Below are positions 56,657 to 64,000 of a stretch of 64,000 nt of DNA, in pieces. The position numbers were made by a program, and so were the translations under genes. Position 1 is the stretch's first letter. Each line of letters starts with the position of its first letter. The notes under the pieces were generated by a model, which saw nothing but the letters and a program-made list of their open reading frames with translations, ran no database searches and was not told where the DNA came from. This stretch comes from Flavobacterium glycines (lineage in GTDB: Bacteria > Bacteroidota > Bacteroidia > Flavobacteriales > Flavobacteriaceae). Location: positions 1,612,001 to 1,676,000 of the forward strand of contig NZ_FNEO01000001.1 of assembly GCF_900100165.1 (NCBI RefSeq), in the 5' to 3' direction.

Positions 56657-57277
56657 ATGCTGAAAAAAATACTTGTCGGACTGGGAATTGTTGTTTGTAT
56701 TGCTTTGTTGTTTAAGTTTTGCCAATTCAGGAAAGATGATGATTCGACATTGGATTACAATACGAATTTGATTCAGCAGCAAATAGTAAATGTTGGGAAA
56801 TTGGTGGTTACCGAAGGACATTTTGCAGAGGTGATTACTTATAAAAACCAGCAAAAATACCTAATGAATATGCTTTCGTTCGAAAAGAAAGCGCTTTTGG
56901 TTGTCAATGCTGATGTTACGGTGGCTTATGATTTGCACCAAATGAAATACGATATTGATGAGAAAAATAAAACCATTACGATTATAAGTATTCCAAAAGA
57001 AGAAATTAAAATCAGTCCCGATATAAAATTCTATGATGTAGAACAAAGCAAATTAAATCCTTTTACAGGAGATGATTACAATAAAATCAACAAGCAGGTA
57101 AGGGCTAATTTAGCAAAGAAAATAGCCAATTCTTCGTTGAAAAAAAATGCTCAAAACCGATTAATAAGCGAATTGTCGAAGCTTTTTATTCTAACTAATA
57201 ATTTGGGTTGGACTTTAAAATACGAAGGAAATACTATTGAAAACGAAAACGATTTGACGCAAAAAATCAAATTGTAA
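56657..57277 (+). CDS. DUF4230-domain membrane-anchored protein
   Basis: 206 residues from ATG 56657, which is 2 bases after the GSCFA stop; the upstream in-frame ATG at 56624 would overlap GSCFA and is disfavoured. N-terminal membrane anchor (about 5-22) and an extracytoplasmic DUF4230 domain. Function unknown. Overlapping arrangement suggests co-expression with GSCFA. Confidence 0.85.
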   Translation: MLKKILVGLGIVVCIALLFKFCQFRKDDDSTLDYNTNLIQQQIVNVGKLVVTEGHFAEVITYKNQQKYLMNMLSFEKKALLVVNADVTVAYDLHQMKYDIDEKNKTITIISIPKEEIKISPDIKFYDVEQSKLNPFTGDDYNKINKQVRANLAKKIANSSLKKNAQNRLISELSKLFILTNNLGWTLKYEGNTIENENDLTQKIKL

Positions 57278-57281
57278 GTGT

Positions 57282-57680
57282 TTAACTTCCGAAAAAATCC
57301 CGACCTCCGTTTCTAAAATAATCTATTTTATAAAAAAACATTTCAGCCATATTTTTGGCGCGAAGCTTGGCTTCTTCGGCTAACGGTCCTGCAAAAAGGT
57401 TGTCAATAGTTTCTGTGAAAATCTCCATCCAACGATTAAAGTGTTCCTTTTCTACTGGTAAATGTTTATGAGGAGGAAACGGACTGCCTGAATAAGTATG
57501 TTCTTCCAATAAAATAGTTTGCCAAAAACGATACATTCTTTCTAAATGTGCCGGCCAGTTATTGCCTATTTTTTCATTAAAAATGGGGCCAATGAGTGTG
57601 TCTTTTTGCACTTTTCCATAGAAAGTGTCAACTAACAATTTGATGTCGTCAAGATTTTGGATATCGATTAAATCAGGCAT
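57282..57680 (-). CDS. Group III truncated haemoglobin
   Basis: 132 residues, the normal length of the family. Conserved blocks VDTFYGKVQKDTLIGPIF, the proximal-His region PFPPHKHLPVEKEHFNRW and the FFYKIDYF end. It binds heme and may handle oxygen, NO or peroxide. Confidence 0.9.
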   Translation of the reverse strand: MPDLIDIQNLDDIKLLVDTFYGKVQKDTLIGPIFNEKIGNNWPAHLERMYRFWQTILLEEHTYSGSPFPPHKHLPVEKEHFNRWMEIFTETIDNLFAGPLAEEAKLRAKNMAEMFFYKIDYFRNGGRDFFGS

Positions 57681-57719
57681 GTTTTTTTGAAAATAATGAA
57701 TGGCAAATTTAAGCTATTT

Positions 57720-58964
57720 TTAGCCTATTAATTGGTTGAATAAATCCTGTTTTTCGTTCAGGTATTTGTACTCAAATCCTTTGTTCTCCATTTTTGTTTT
57801 TATAGCAAAAATGTCATTTTTGTTTTTGAGTTCTAAACCTACAACGGCGGGACCTACTTCACGGCTGTTTTTCTTGGTAAATTGGAAATAGGTAATATCA
57901 TCGTCAGGACCTAAAATATCATTGACAAATTCTTTTAAAGCACCAGGACGTTGCGGAAACTGAATCATAAAATAGTGCATCAGTCCTTCGTAGAGTAAAG
58001 AGCGTTCTTTTATTTCGGCGGTGCGTTCAATGTCGTTATTGCTTCCGCTTACTATACAAACCACAGTTTTTCCTTTTATTTTTTCTTTATAAAAATCCAA
58101 TGCTGAAATAGTTAATGCACCTGCGGGTTCAACTACCATGGCTTCTTCGTTGTACAGGCGTAAAATAGTGGTACATACTTTTCCTTCGGGAACAAGAATA
58201 ATGTCGTTTAGGTTTTTTTTACAAATGTCAAAAGTTATTTTTCCGACTTGTTTTACTGCAGCTCCGTCAACAAATTTGTCGATATTCTCTAAAACACTCA
58301 CTTTGCCATTAGCGATAGAAGTTTTCATTGATGCTGCTCCTTCCGGTTCAACACCAATTATTTTGGTTTCAGGACTTAAATGTTTGAAAACTTCCGAAAG
58401 TCCTGCAGCCAGCCCGCCGCCGCCGATGGGAACAAAGACATAATCGATAGGTTTTTTATAGCTTTCTAAAATTTCAAGACCTACAGTTCCCTGACCGGCA
58501 ATAACTTTTACATCATCAAAGGGATGAATAAAAGTCATTTTGTTTTTGGTAGCATCCTCCATTGCGGCTGCGTAAGCATCGTCGAAAGTGTCTCCTGTAA
58601 GTACAATTTCAACAAAGGAACCGCCGAAAAGATTCACTTGTTTTATCTTTTGTTTTGGAGTGGTTTTGGGCATGTATATTTTGCCTTTTATTTGGAGTAA
58701 TTTACAGGAATAGGCCACGCCTTGCGCATGATTTCCGGCACTGGCACATATTACACCCTGTTCCTGTTCTTCTGCGCTAAGTGTACTAATTTTATTGTAA
58801 GCACCTCTGATTTTATAGGAACGCACGGTTTGTAAATCTTCTCTTTTTAACAGAATCCGGGCAGCAAATTCATTAGATAAATTTAAGTTTTTTGACAAAG
58901 GCGTAGCCATAACTACATCCTGTAATTGTTTTTGGGCTTCTTGTATTTGGCTTAACAGATTCAT
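57720..58964 (-). CDS. ilvA: Threonine dehydratase, biosynthetic
   Basis: 414 residues: a PLP fold-II catalytic domain (about 1-320, PLP lysine Lys51 in RSYKIRGAYNK, glycine loop VPIGGGGLAAG) and a single C-terminal ACT-like regulatory region (MIQFPQRPGALKEFVNDILG). It deaminates threonine to 2-oxobutanoate, the first step of isoleucine synthesis. Its transcript begins with an Ile-rich leader peptide (59051-59101) and a terminator hairpin (58978-59003), so isoleucine supply probably controls it by attenuation in addition to the ACT domain. Confidence 0.95.
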   Translation of the reverse strand: MNLLSQIQEAQKQLQDVVMATPLSKNLNLSNEFAARILLKREDLQTVRSYKIRGAYNKISTLSAEEQEQGVICASAGNHAQGVAYSCKLLQIKGKIYMPKTTPKQKIKQVNLFGGSFVEIVLTGDTFDDAYAAAMEDATKNKMTFIHPFDDVKVIAGQGTVGLEILESYKKPIDYVFVPIGGGGLAAGLSEVFKHLSPETKIIGVEPEGAASMKTSIANGKVSVLENIDKFVDGAAVKQVGKITFDICKKNLNDIILVPEGKVCTTILRLYNEEAMVVEPAGALTISALDFYKEKIKGKTVVCIVSGSNNDIERTAEIKERSLLYEGLMHYFMIQFPQRPGALKEFVNDILGPDDDITYFQFTKKNSREVGPAVVGLELKNKNDIFAIKTKMENKGFEYKYLNEKQDLFNQLIG

Positions 58965-58977
58965 ATTTTACAGCTAT

Positions 58978-59003
58978 AAAAAAACCTCCCGTTGTGGGAG
59001 GTT
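58978..59003 (-). terminator. Attenuator terminator in front of ilvA
   Basis: Minus strand AACCTCCC, ACAAC loop, GGGAGGTT, then seven T: a perfect 8-bp stem with U-tract 14 bases before the ilvA ATG, inside its own transcript. Confidence 0.9.
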
Positions 59004-59045
59004 GGATAAATGGTATTTTGATTACTTATTTACATAACACTCCGT

Positions 59046-59066
59046 CATTATTATCGAATAATAATG
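59046..59066 (-). promoter_or_regulatory. Leader hairpin covering the Ile codons
   Basis: CATTATTAT-TCG-ATAATAATG (minus strand) pairs the last three Ile codons with the region just past the leader stop; a stalled ribosome would prevent it. Confidence 0.65.
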
Positions 59067-59101
59067 TTAATTGCGATACGTATGTTAATAGTATTGTTCA
59101 T
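59051..59101 (-). CDS. Ile-rich leader peptide of ilvA
   Basis: A 16-codon ORF, MNNTINIRIAINIIIR then TAA, with seven isoleucines, placed 11-18 bases downstream of a TATATTTG promoter box and 48 bases before the attenuator terminator. Its composition and position match regulatory leader peptides of branched-chain amino-acid operons. There is no homology signal to use, so the call rests on architecture. Confidence 0.85.
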   Translation of the reverse strand: MNNTINIRIAINIIIR

Positions 59102-59118
59102 CTCTTAGGATTGTATTT

Positions 59119-59147
59119 CAAATATACAGATTTTTTAGTTCTGTGAA
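59119..59147 (-). promoter_or_regulatory. Promoter of the ilvA leader transcript
   Basis: Minus strand TTC, 18 bases, TATATTTG (59126-59119); a consensus -7 box just before the leader peptide. Confidence 0.7.
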
Positions 59148-59155
59148 TAAAAGAT

Positions 59156-59695
59156 TTATTTTTTTGTTTCAGTAGGAGGGTATTGTGCTAAAATTTTCGA
59201 AACAAATTCATTGATTTGTTTTTCTTTTTCTTTTCTGTTTTCGGTAAGTATACCAATTCCCTGTCCTTCCCAGATTAGTTCTTTTTTCTTAGCATCAATC
59301 AAATCGATATAGAGCGTTCCTTGGGTAGAAGAGGTTACATAGGTGTTGCCTCCCCAGAAATAAGGATTCCATCCCCATCCCCAACCGTAACCCCAACCCA
59401 TATTGAATTGGTTTACGTCAATTTGTTCTCTTTCTTTTGTAAAAATATTAACGAGTAAGTCAGGATTGTCGCTTTTGCTCATGCCTTTTTGACTTAAAGC
59501 ATCATCAATAGCGTGTAGTATTCTTTTTTTGTCTAATTCGGATACTTGAACCCGGTCAATACCTTTTTTATGAAAAGCGTAGGTTTTGTATTGACTAAAA
59601 TCAACACGGCTATCGTAATCAGAGTTAACTCTTATCGAGCTACAGGCACTTAAGAGAAAAAGAAATAACAGCGGAATTATTTTGAATGTTTTCAT
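59156..59695 (-). CDS. DUF4136 lipoprotein
   Basis: 179 residues with lipobox LLSAC (Cys18). The DUF4136 pattern is seen in YDSRVDFSQYKTYAFHKKG, a Gly/Trp-rich centre (MGWGYGWGWGWNPYFWGG) and the GTLYIDLIDAKKKELIWEGQG block. Probably periplasmic face of the outer membrane. Function of the family is unknown. Confidence 0.88.
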   Translation of the reverse strand: MKTFKIIPLLFLFLLSACSSIRVNSDYDSRVDFSQYKTYAFHKKGIDRVQVSELDKKRILHAIDDALSQKGMSKSDNPDLLVNIFTKEREQIDVNQFNMGWGYGWGWGWNPYFWGGNTYVTSSTQGTLYIDLIDAKKKELIWEGQGIGILTENRKEKEKQINEFVSKILAQYPPTETKK

Positions 59696-59782
59696 AATGC
59701 AATTGTTTGATTACTAATGTATAATTAAAATTCAGGTTTTTAATTTGAACGATAAAAAAGGGAAAAGTTTTAATTGCTGTTA

Positions 59783-59968
<186 letters not shown>

Positions 59969-60010
59969 TTATTGCTTTTCATTCGTACAAAATTATAAAT
60001 TTAAAATCCA

Positions 60011-60349
60011 ATGTTTTTTCTCGTTAACAAGTATTTAATACCTAAAGGTTTTCGCGGCTTAACGTTGTATCCATTTGTGTTTTTAAAATACCCGGGCGAT
60101 AAAACTAATGCTGTTTTTGTTAATCACGAGCGTATTCATTTGAGACAACAAATAGAATTATTAATTCTTCCTTTTTTTATTTGGTATATTTTTGAATTTT
60201 TATTTCTCTTCTTAAAATACAACAACAAAAATCGTGCCTATAGAAGTATTTCCTTTGAAAGAGAGGCATATAGCAACGAATCTGATTTGGATTATCTCAA
60301 TAAAAGAAAGTTTTTTGGCTTCTGGAAATATTTGTTCGAAAAAAAATAA
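60011..60349 (+). CDS. Small membrane protein with HExxH-like motif
   Basis: 112 residues. Contains NHERIHLRQQIELL (HERIH), which fits the HExxH zinc-peptidase signature, followed by a membrane segment (about 50-70: LLILPFFIWYIFEFLFLF) and a conserved FEREAYSNESD block with a possible third ligand Glu. It resembles a minimal membrane metallopeptidase-like protein of Bacteroidota, but activity is not shown and the length is short for a peptidase. Confidence 0.65.
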   Translation: MFFLVNKYLIPKGFRGLTLYPFVFLKYPGDKTNAVFVNHERIHLRQQIELLILPFFIWYIFEFLFLFLKYNNKNRAYRSISFEREAYSNESDLDYLNKRKFFGFWKYLFEKK

Positions 60350-60437
60350 TATTGAAGTTGAATTCTTTTGGTTATTTGCTTTTGTACTAAGATGAGCTGT
60401 ACCGGATAAGTTTTATCTTTGTAAAAAAATAATTGCC

Positions 60438-61334
60438 TTGAATCAAGAACTGCAAATACAATTTCCAAATTCCATTTCGATTACTATCAAAAGGGAAGAT
60501 TTACTTCATCCTGTTGTTTCCGGAAACAAGTTTAGAAAACTTAAATACAATTTGCTTCAGGCAAAAGCCGAAAACAAAAAAACACTCCTCACTTTTGGAG
60601 GCGCTTTTTCAAATCATATTGCGGCAGTAGCTTTTGCTGCTCAGGAGCAGGGTTTACAATCTATAGGGATTATCCGTGGTGATGAATTGGGAGATAAAAT
60701 CGAGAGCAATCCTACACTTCAATTTGCTCAGGAGTGCGGAATGCAATTGGAGTTTGTTTCCAGGGAAGATTATCGTTTGAAAAAAGAATCTTCGTTTCTG
60801 AAAAATTTAGAACAACAATTTGGCGATTTTTATTTGGTTCCGGAGGGAGGAACGAATGCACTGGCGATAAAAGGATGTCAGGAGATTTTAACTCCGGAAG
60901 ACAGCAGCTTTGATTATATTTGTTGTGCAGTCGGGACAGGAGGGACTATTTCCGGAATTATCAATAGTGCATTGCCACATCAAAAAGTTTTAGGGTTTCC
61001 GGCACTGAAAGGCGATTTTTTACAAGATGAAATCCGTATTTTTGTCCAGAACGAAAATTGGGAGTTAATAACGGATTACCATTTTGGCGGATATGGCAAA
61101 GTCAATGAAGATTTGATTCGTTTCATTAATCAGTTTTATATTGAGAATCAAATTCCGTTAGATCCTGTTTATACCGGAAAAATGGTTTTTGGTATTATGG
61201 ATTTGATACAAAAGAATTATTTTCCGGTTAATTCGAATATTTTACTCATTCATACAGGAGGATTGCAGGGAATTTTCGGAATGAATGCCAAATTGAAAAA
61301 GAAACAATTACCAACAATAAATATCGATGTTTAA
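60438..61334 (+). CDS. 1-aminocyclopropane-1-carboxylate deaminase / D-cysteine desulfhydrase-like PLP enzyme
   Basis: 298 residues from a TTG start, a few bases after a TATCTTTG promoter-like box (60413-60420). PLP-binding lysine lies in VVSGNKFRKLKYNL, with a serine/asparagine loop GGAFSNHIAA and a phosphate loop GTGGTISGI. The ACC deaminase and D-Cys desulfhydrase enzymes cannot be told apart here. It overlaps the lysozyme-like gene by 8 bases. Confidence 0.85.
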   Translation: MNQELQIQFPNSISITIKREDLLHPVVSGNKFRKLKYNLLQAKAENKKTLLTFGGAFSNHIAAVAFAAQEQGLQSIGIIRGDELGDKIESNPTLQFAQECGMQLEFVSREDYRLKKESSFLKNLEQQFGDFYLVPEGGTNALAIKGCQEILTPEDSSFDYICCAVGTGGTISGIINSALPHQKVLGFPALKGDFLQDEIRIFVQNENWELITDYHFGGYGKVNEDLIRFINQFYIENQIPLDPVYTGKMVFGIMDLIQKNYFPVNSNILLIHTGGLQGIFGMNAKLKKKQLPTINIDV

Positions 61335-62160
61335 GAAAAGTCTACTCTTTTTGATTGTTTTAACGCTAATTAGTTGTCATGCGACAAAATCCCCAATTGT
61401 AACTACTAAAAAAGGAGCTGCAGGAAACAATTCTTATTCTTCAAAAAACAAGAAAACCACTAAAGGAAGGAGAGAAATAATAGAATCATCTTCAAGAACA
61501 GTTGTAACTAATGATAATGTTAGCAATTATGTCTTGCAATACAAAGATATTGCCATGAGTAACATGAAAAACTACGGCATTCCGGCAAGTATCATTTTGG
61601 CTCAGGGTATTTTAGAATCAGGAGCGGGAAGAGGAGATTTGGCAGTGAGTGCCAATAATCATTTTGGTATCAAATGCCATTCGGATTGGACAGGAGATTC
61701 GGTTAAACACGATGACGATAGTAGCCAGGAATGTTTTAGAAAATACAATAAAGTAGCTGAGTCTTACAGAGATCATGCTTTATTTTTAAAAGGTAAAGGA
61801 AGGTATGCCAGTCTGTTTGAACTGGATAAAGATGATTATGAAGCTTGGGCGAAAGGATTAAGAAAAGCAGGTTATGCTACCGATCCTAAATATCCGGATA
61901 AGTTAATTTCGTATATAGAACGTTATAATTTGGCTCAATATGATGCGCAGGTGCTCGGAAATAAACGTGTCTCAAAAGAAAATCGAAATACCAGTATAGC
62001 CGATAGACGTTCTATTAATGAGGAGTATTATGAGGTTCAAAAAGGAGATACCTTGTATTCTATTTCTAAAAAGTACAATCTGTTAGTAGATGATTTAAAA
62101 GAGAAAAATAAGTTGTCTGATAATACCCTTTTTGTAGGTCAGAAATTGAAAGTGAATTAA
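61327..62160 (+). CDS. Lipoprotein glucosaminidase with LysM domain
   Basis: 277 residues with lipobox LISC (Cys17). A FlgJ-type glucosaminidase domain (about 70-205) has the catalytic-Glu motif ILESGAGRG and the conserved NNHFGIKC and YATDPKYPDKL blocks. A C-terminal LysM domain (YYEVQKGDTLYSISKKYNLLVDDLKEKN) binds peptidoglycan. It cuts glycan strands of the cell wall. It overlaps the preceding gene by 8 bases. Confidence 0.93.
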   Translation: MFKKSLLFLIVLTLISCHATKSPIVTTKKGAAGNNSYSSKNKKTTKGRREIIESSSRTVVTNDNVSNYVLQYKDIAMSNMKNYGIPASIILAQGILESGAGRGDLAVSANNHFGIKCHSDWTGDSVKHDDDSSQECFRKYNKVAESYRDHALFLKGKGRYASLFELDKDDYEAWAKGLRKAGYATDPKYPDKLISYIERYNLAQYDAQVLGNKRVSKENRNTSIADRRSINEEYYEVQKGDTLYSISKKYNLLVDDLKEKNKLSDNTLFVGQKLKVN

Positions 62161-62169
62161 TTATAATTT

Positions 62170-62421
62170 ATGAAAAATAAAATTTCAATTACCATTTTTA
62201 CTTTTTTTCTGGTTTTATTTTTACGTTTTTTTTGTGGAGTTTATATTCATGATGAATTTGCTGAAAAAACATTTTTTATAAAATATCGCCCAATATGGAA
62301 ATGGAGATTTTTTTCACCACTAGGGCAATCTAATTTGACCATTAATGAACTTTCAGAACAAGAACAAATAGAACAAAAATATTTCAATGAGTTCGTAAGA
62401 GACCAAGGTTTGAGCAGGTAA
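62170..62421 (+). CDS. Small membrane protein, hypothetical
   Basis: 83 residues, one N-terminal membrane segment (about 5-25) then a short soluble tail (KYRPIWKWRFFSPLGQSNLTINELSEQEQIEQKYFNEF). No family recognised. It lies 9 bases after the glucosaminidase gene and 45 before hemL, probably in the same transcript. Confidence 0.55.
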   Translation: MKNKISITIFTFFLVLFLRFFCGVYIHDEFAEKTFFIKYRPIWKWRFFSPLGQSNLTINELSEQEQIEQKYFNEFVRDQGLSR

Positions 62422-62466
62422 TTAAATCTAAAATCAGAACTCGACAATCTAAAATTCAAAATCATA

Positions 62467-63753
62467 ATGTTATACCAAAGAAGTAGTCAGCTATTTGCTG
62501 AAGCAGAAAAAGTAATTCCGGGAGGGGTAAATTCTCCGGTTAGAGCATTCAAATCAGTAGGAGGAACGCCTATTTTTGTAAAACAAGCCAAAGGTGCTTA
62601 TTTGTATGATGAAGACGGAAACCGATTAATTGATTATATTAATTCCTGGGGACCGATGATTTTAGGTCATGCTTTCGAACCTGTAGTTCAGGCGGTAACG
62701 GAGAAAGCTAAACTGGGAACTTCTTTTGGGATGCCTACCGAATTGGAAACTCAAATTGCTGCTTTGGCTGTTTCGATGGTGCCGAATATTGATAAAATTC
62801 GTTTTGTAAATTCAGGTACCGAAGCTTGTATGAGCGCCGTAAGATTAGCGCGTGGATTTACTAAAAGAGATAAAATAATAAAATTTGCAGGTTGTTATCA
62901 CGGTCATTCTGATTCATTTCTGATTCAGGCAGGAAGTGGTGCAATGACATTTGGAACACCTAATAGTCCTGGTGTAACTGCTGGAACAGCTAAAGATACT
63001 TTGTTGGCTAAATACAATGATTTAGAAAATGTAAGAAGTTTAATTGAAGCGAATCCTAATGAAATTGCAGCGATTATAGTAGAGCCGGTTGCCGGAAATA
63101 TGGGATGTGTACCGCCAATCAAAGGATTTTTAGAAGGCGTGCGTCAACTGTGTTCTGAAAACGGAATTTTACTAATTTTTGATGAGGTAATGACAGGTTT
63201 CAGATTAGCTAAAGGTGGTGCTCAGGAGTTGTTGAATATCAATGCCGATATCGTTTGTTTCGGAAAAGTTATCGGTGGCGGATTGCCAGTTGGTGCTTTT
63301 GCTGCCCGCGAAGAAATCATGAATTATTTAGCGCCACTTGGACCTGTTTATCAGGCGGGTACTTTGTCTGGAAATCCATTGGCTATGGCTGCTGGTAAAG
63401 CCATGTTGGAATCTCTAAATACTGATGCGGCTATTTTTCAAAGATTAGAAGAAAAAACAGCTTATTTAGAAGCAGGAATTCATAGAGTATTAAAAGCAAA
63501 TAATATTATTTATACCATCAATAGAGTAGGATCTATGATTTCGGTACATTTTGATGCAAGTCCTGTTGTTGATTTTCAAACGGCGGCTAAAGGTGATAAT
63601 GAAACTTTTAAGAAATTCTTCCACGGTTTATTGCAGGAGGGAGTTTATATCGCACCATCTGCTTATGAAACCTGGTTTATAACCGATGCTTTGAGTTATG
63701 AAGATTTAGATTTTACAATAAACGCAATTGATAACGTTTCGAAAACATTGTAA
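62467..63753 (+). CDS. hemL: Glutamate-1-semialdehyde 2,1-aminomutase
   Basis: 428 residues. Class III aminotransferase with PLP lysine Lys267 in [15 protein letters not shown], the HemL signature [10 protein letters not shown], and [17 protein letters not shown] at the start. It makes 5-aminolevulinate from glutamate-1-semialdehyde for heme. A terminator follows. Confidence 0.97.
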   Translation: MLYQRSSQLFAEAEKVIPGGVNSPVRAFKSVGGTPIFVKQAKGAYLYDEDGNRLIDYINSWGPMILGHAFEPVVQAVTEKAKLGTSFGMPTELETQIAALAVSMVPNIDKIRFVNSGTEACMSAVRLARGFTKRDKIIKFAGCYHGHSDSFLIQAGSGAMTFGTPNSPGVTAGTAKDTLLAKYNDLENVRSLIEANPNEIAAIIVEPVAGNMGCVPPIKGFLEGVRQLCSENGILLIFDEVMTGFRLAKGGAQELLNINADIVCFGKVIGGGLPVGAFAAREEIMNYLAPLGPVYQAGTLSGNPLAMAAGKAMLESLNTDAAIFQRLEEKTAYLEAGIHRVLKANNIIYTINRVGSMISVHFDASPVVDFQTAAKGDNETFKKFFHGLLQEGVYIAPSAYETWFITDALSYEDLDFTINAIDNVSKTL

Positions 63754-63765
63754 TTTTTAAAGAGC

Positions 63766-63804
63766 AAAAAAAAGCTTCGAGTTTAATCTCGAAGCTTTTT
63801 TTTT
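63766..63804. terminator. Bidirectional terminator between hemL and the next gene
   Basis: AAAAAAAAGCTTCGAG / CTCGAAGCTTTTTTTT; runs of T on both strands. It ends hemL and the opposite partial gene. Confidence 0.9.
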
Positions 63805-64000
63805 AGTTTTCCATATTACCGCCGGCAGGTCTGTCATCTCCCATTCCTCCACCTTGTCTCTCGCTCATTCTTTGCTGCATTCTTTGTTGCATTTTTTCCT
63901 GATTGCTTTTCCATTTTGCTAATTGCTCAGGAGTTAAGATAGCGGCCATTTTTCCTTCCATAGCTTTTCTTTGTTCAGCCATCATTTCTCCTCTGCCTTG
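63803..64000 (-). CDS. C-terminal part of an exported LTxxQ-type protein (partial)
   Basis: Open reading frame continues beyond the window edge on the minus strand, so the N-terminus is missing. The visible part has MAAILTPEQLAKWKSNQEKM (an LTPEQ motif, as in Spy/CpxP-like or DUF4890 proteins) and a Gln/Met/Arg-rich tail (MQQRMQQRM). Family assignment is tentative. Confidence 0.6.
   Translation of the reverse strand, partial: QGRGEMMAEQRKAMEGKMAAILTPEQLAKWKSNQEKMQQRMQQRMSERQGGGMGDDRPAGGNMEN

Overview
The window looks like a chromosomal segment of a Flavobacterium-type Bacteroidota. The evidence is low GC, promoters of the TTG-N17-19-TAnnTTTG type, SusC/SusD pairs, FecR anti-sigma factors, a type IX secretion (T9SS) sorting domain, and family genes such as GSCFA, DUF4230 and DUF5522. 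Species cannot be named from the sequence alone.

Positions 1-20024 and 22068-37592 form a large pectin utilisation locus. The first block encodes a giant T9SS-exported pectate lyase (PL1) fused to a pectin methylesterase (CE8), a lipoprotein, a FecR with no adjacent sigma gene, a SusC/SusD pair, a beta-helix lipoprotein, a PL9 pectate lyase and an acyl esterase. The second block has a divergent LacI / aldo-keto reductase / GH2 operon with two near-perfect LacI operators. Opposite it runs ECF sigma, FecR, SusC, SusD, two more esterases, a CE12 rhamnogalacturonan acetylesterase and a second CE8. Together they would de-esterify and cleave homogalacturonan and decorated pectin outside the cell and import oligomers through the SusCD pumps. 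No GH28, GH105 or PL22 gene and no cytoplasmic uronate pathway is in view.

Between the blocks (20.1-22.0 kb) are tRNA-Trp and two small unknown genes separated by a 134-bp attC-like inverted repeat, which looks like a gene-cassette junction.

37.7-44.7 kb holds a SieB-like membrane protein, two tandem initiator tRNA genes, era, der, a small membrane protein, a TonB receptor and an Rrf2 regulator with a cysteine cluster. 44.7-46.2 kb is a decaying AT-rich stretch with a lipoprotein pseudogene carrying two frame lesions. 46.2-64 kb is mostly housekeeping: TPR protein, LemA/TPM cluster, MerR regulator, M23 peptidase, alaS, GSCFA, DUF4230, truncated haemoglobin, ilvA, ACC-deaminase-like enzyme, glucosaminidase/LysM and hemL.

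The most interesting signals are: an Ile-rich leader peptide plus terminator in front of ilvA (transcription attenuation); a ~100-bp leader with a hairpin, duplicated in front of the giant lyase and the first susC; a bipartite promoter-like motif with identical spacing upstream of the lyase and the orphan fecR; the attC-like cassette junction; the pseudogene broken by a 10-bp tandem duplication; and dispersed palindromes and heptamer repeats.
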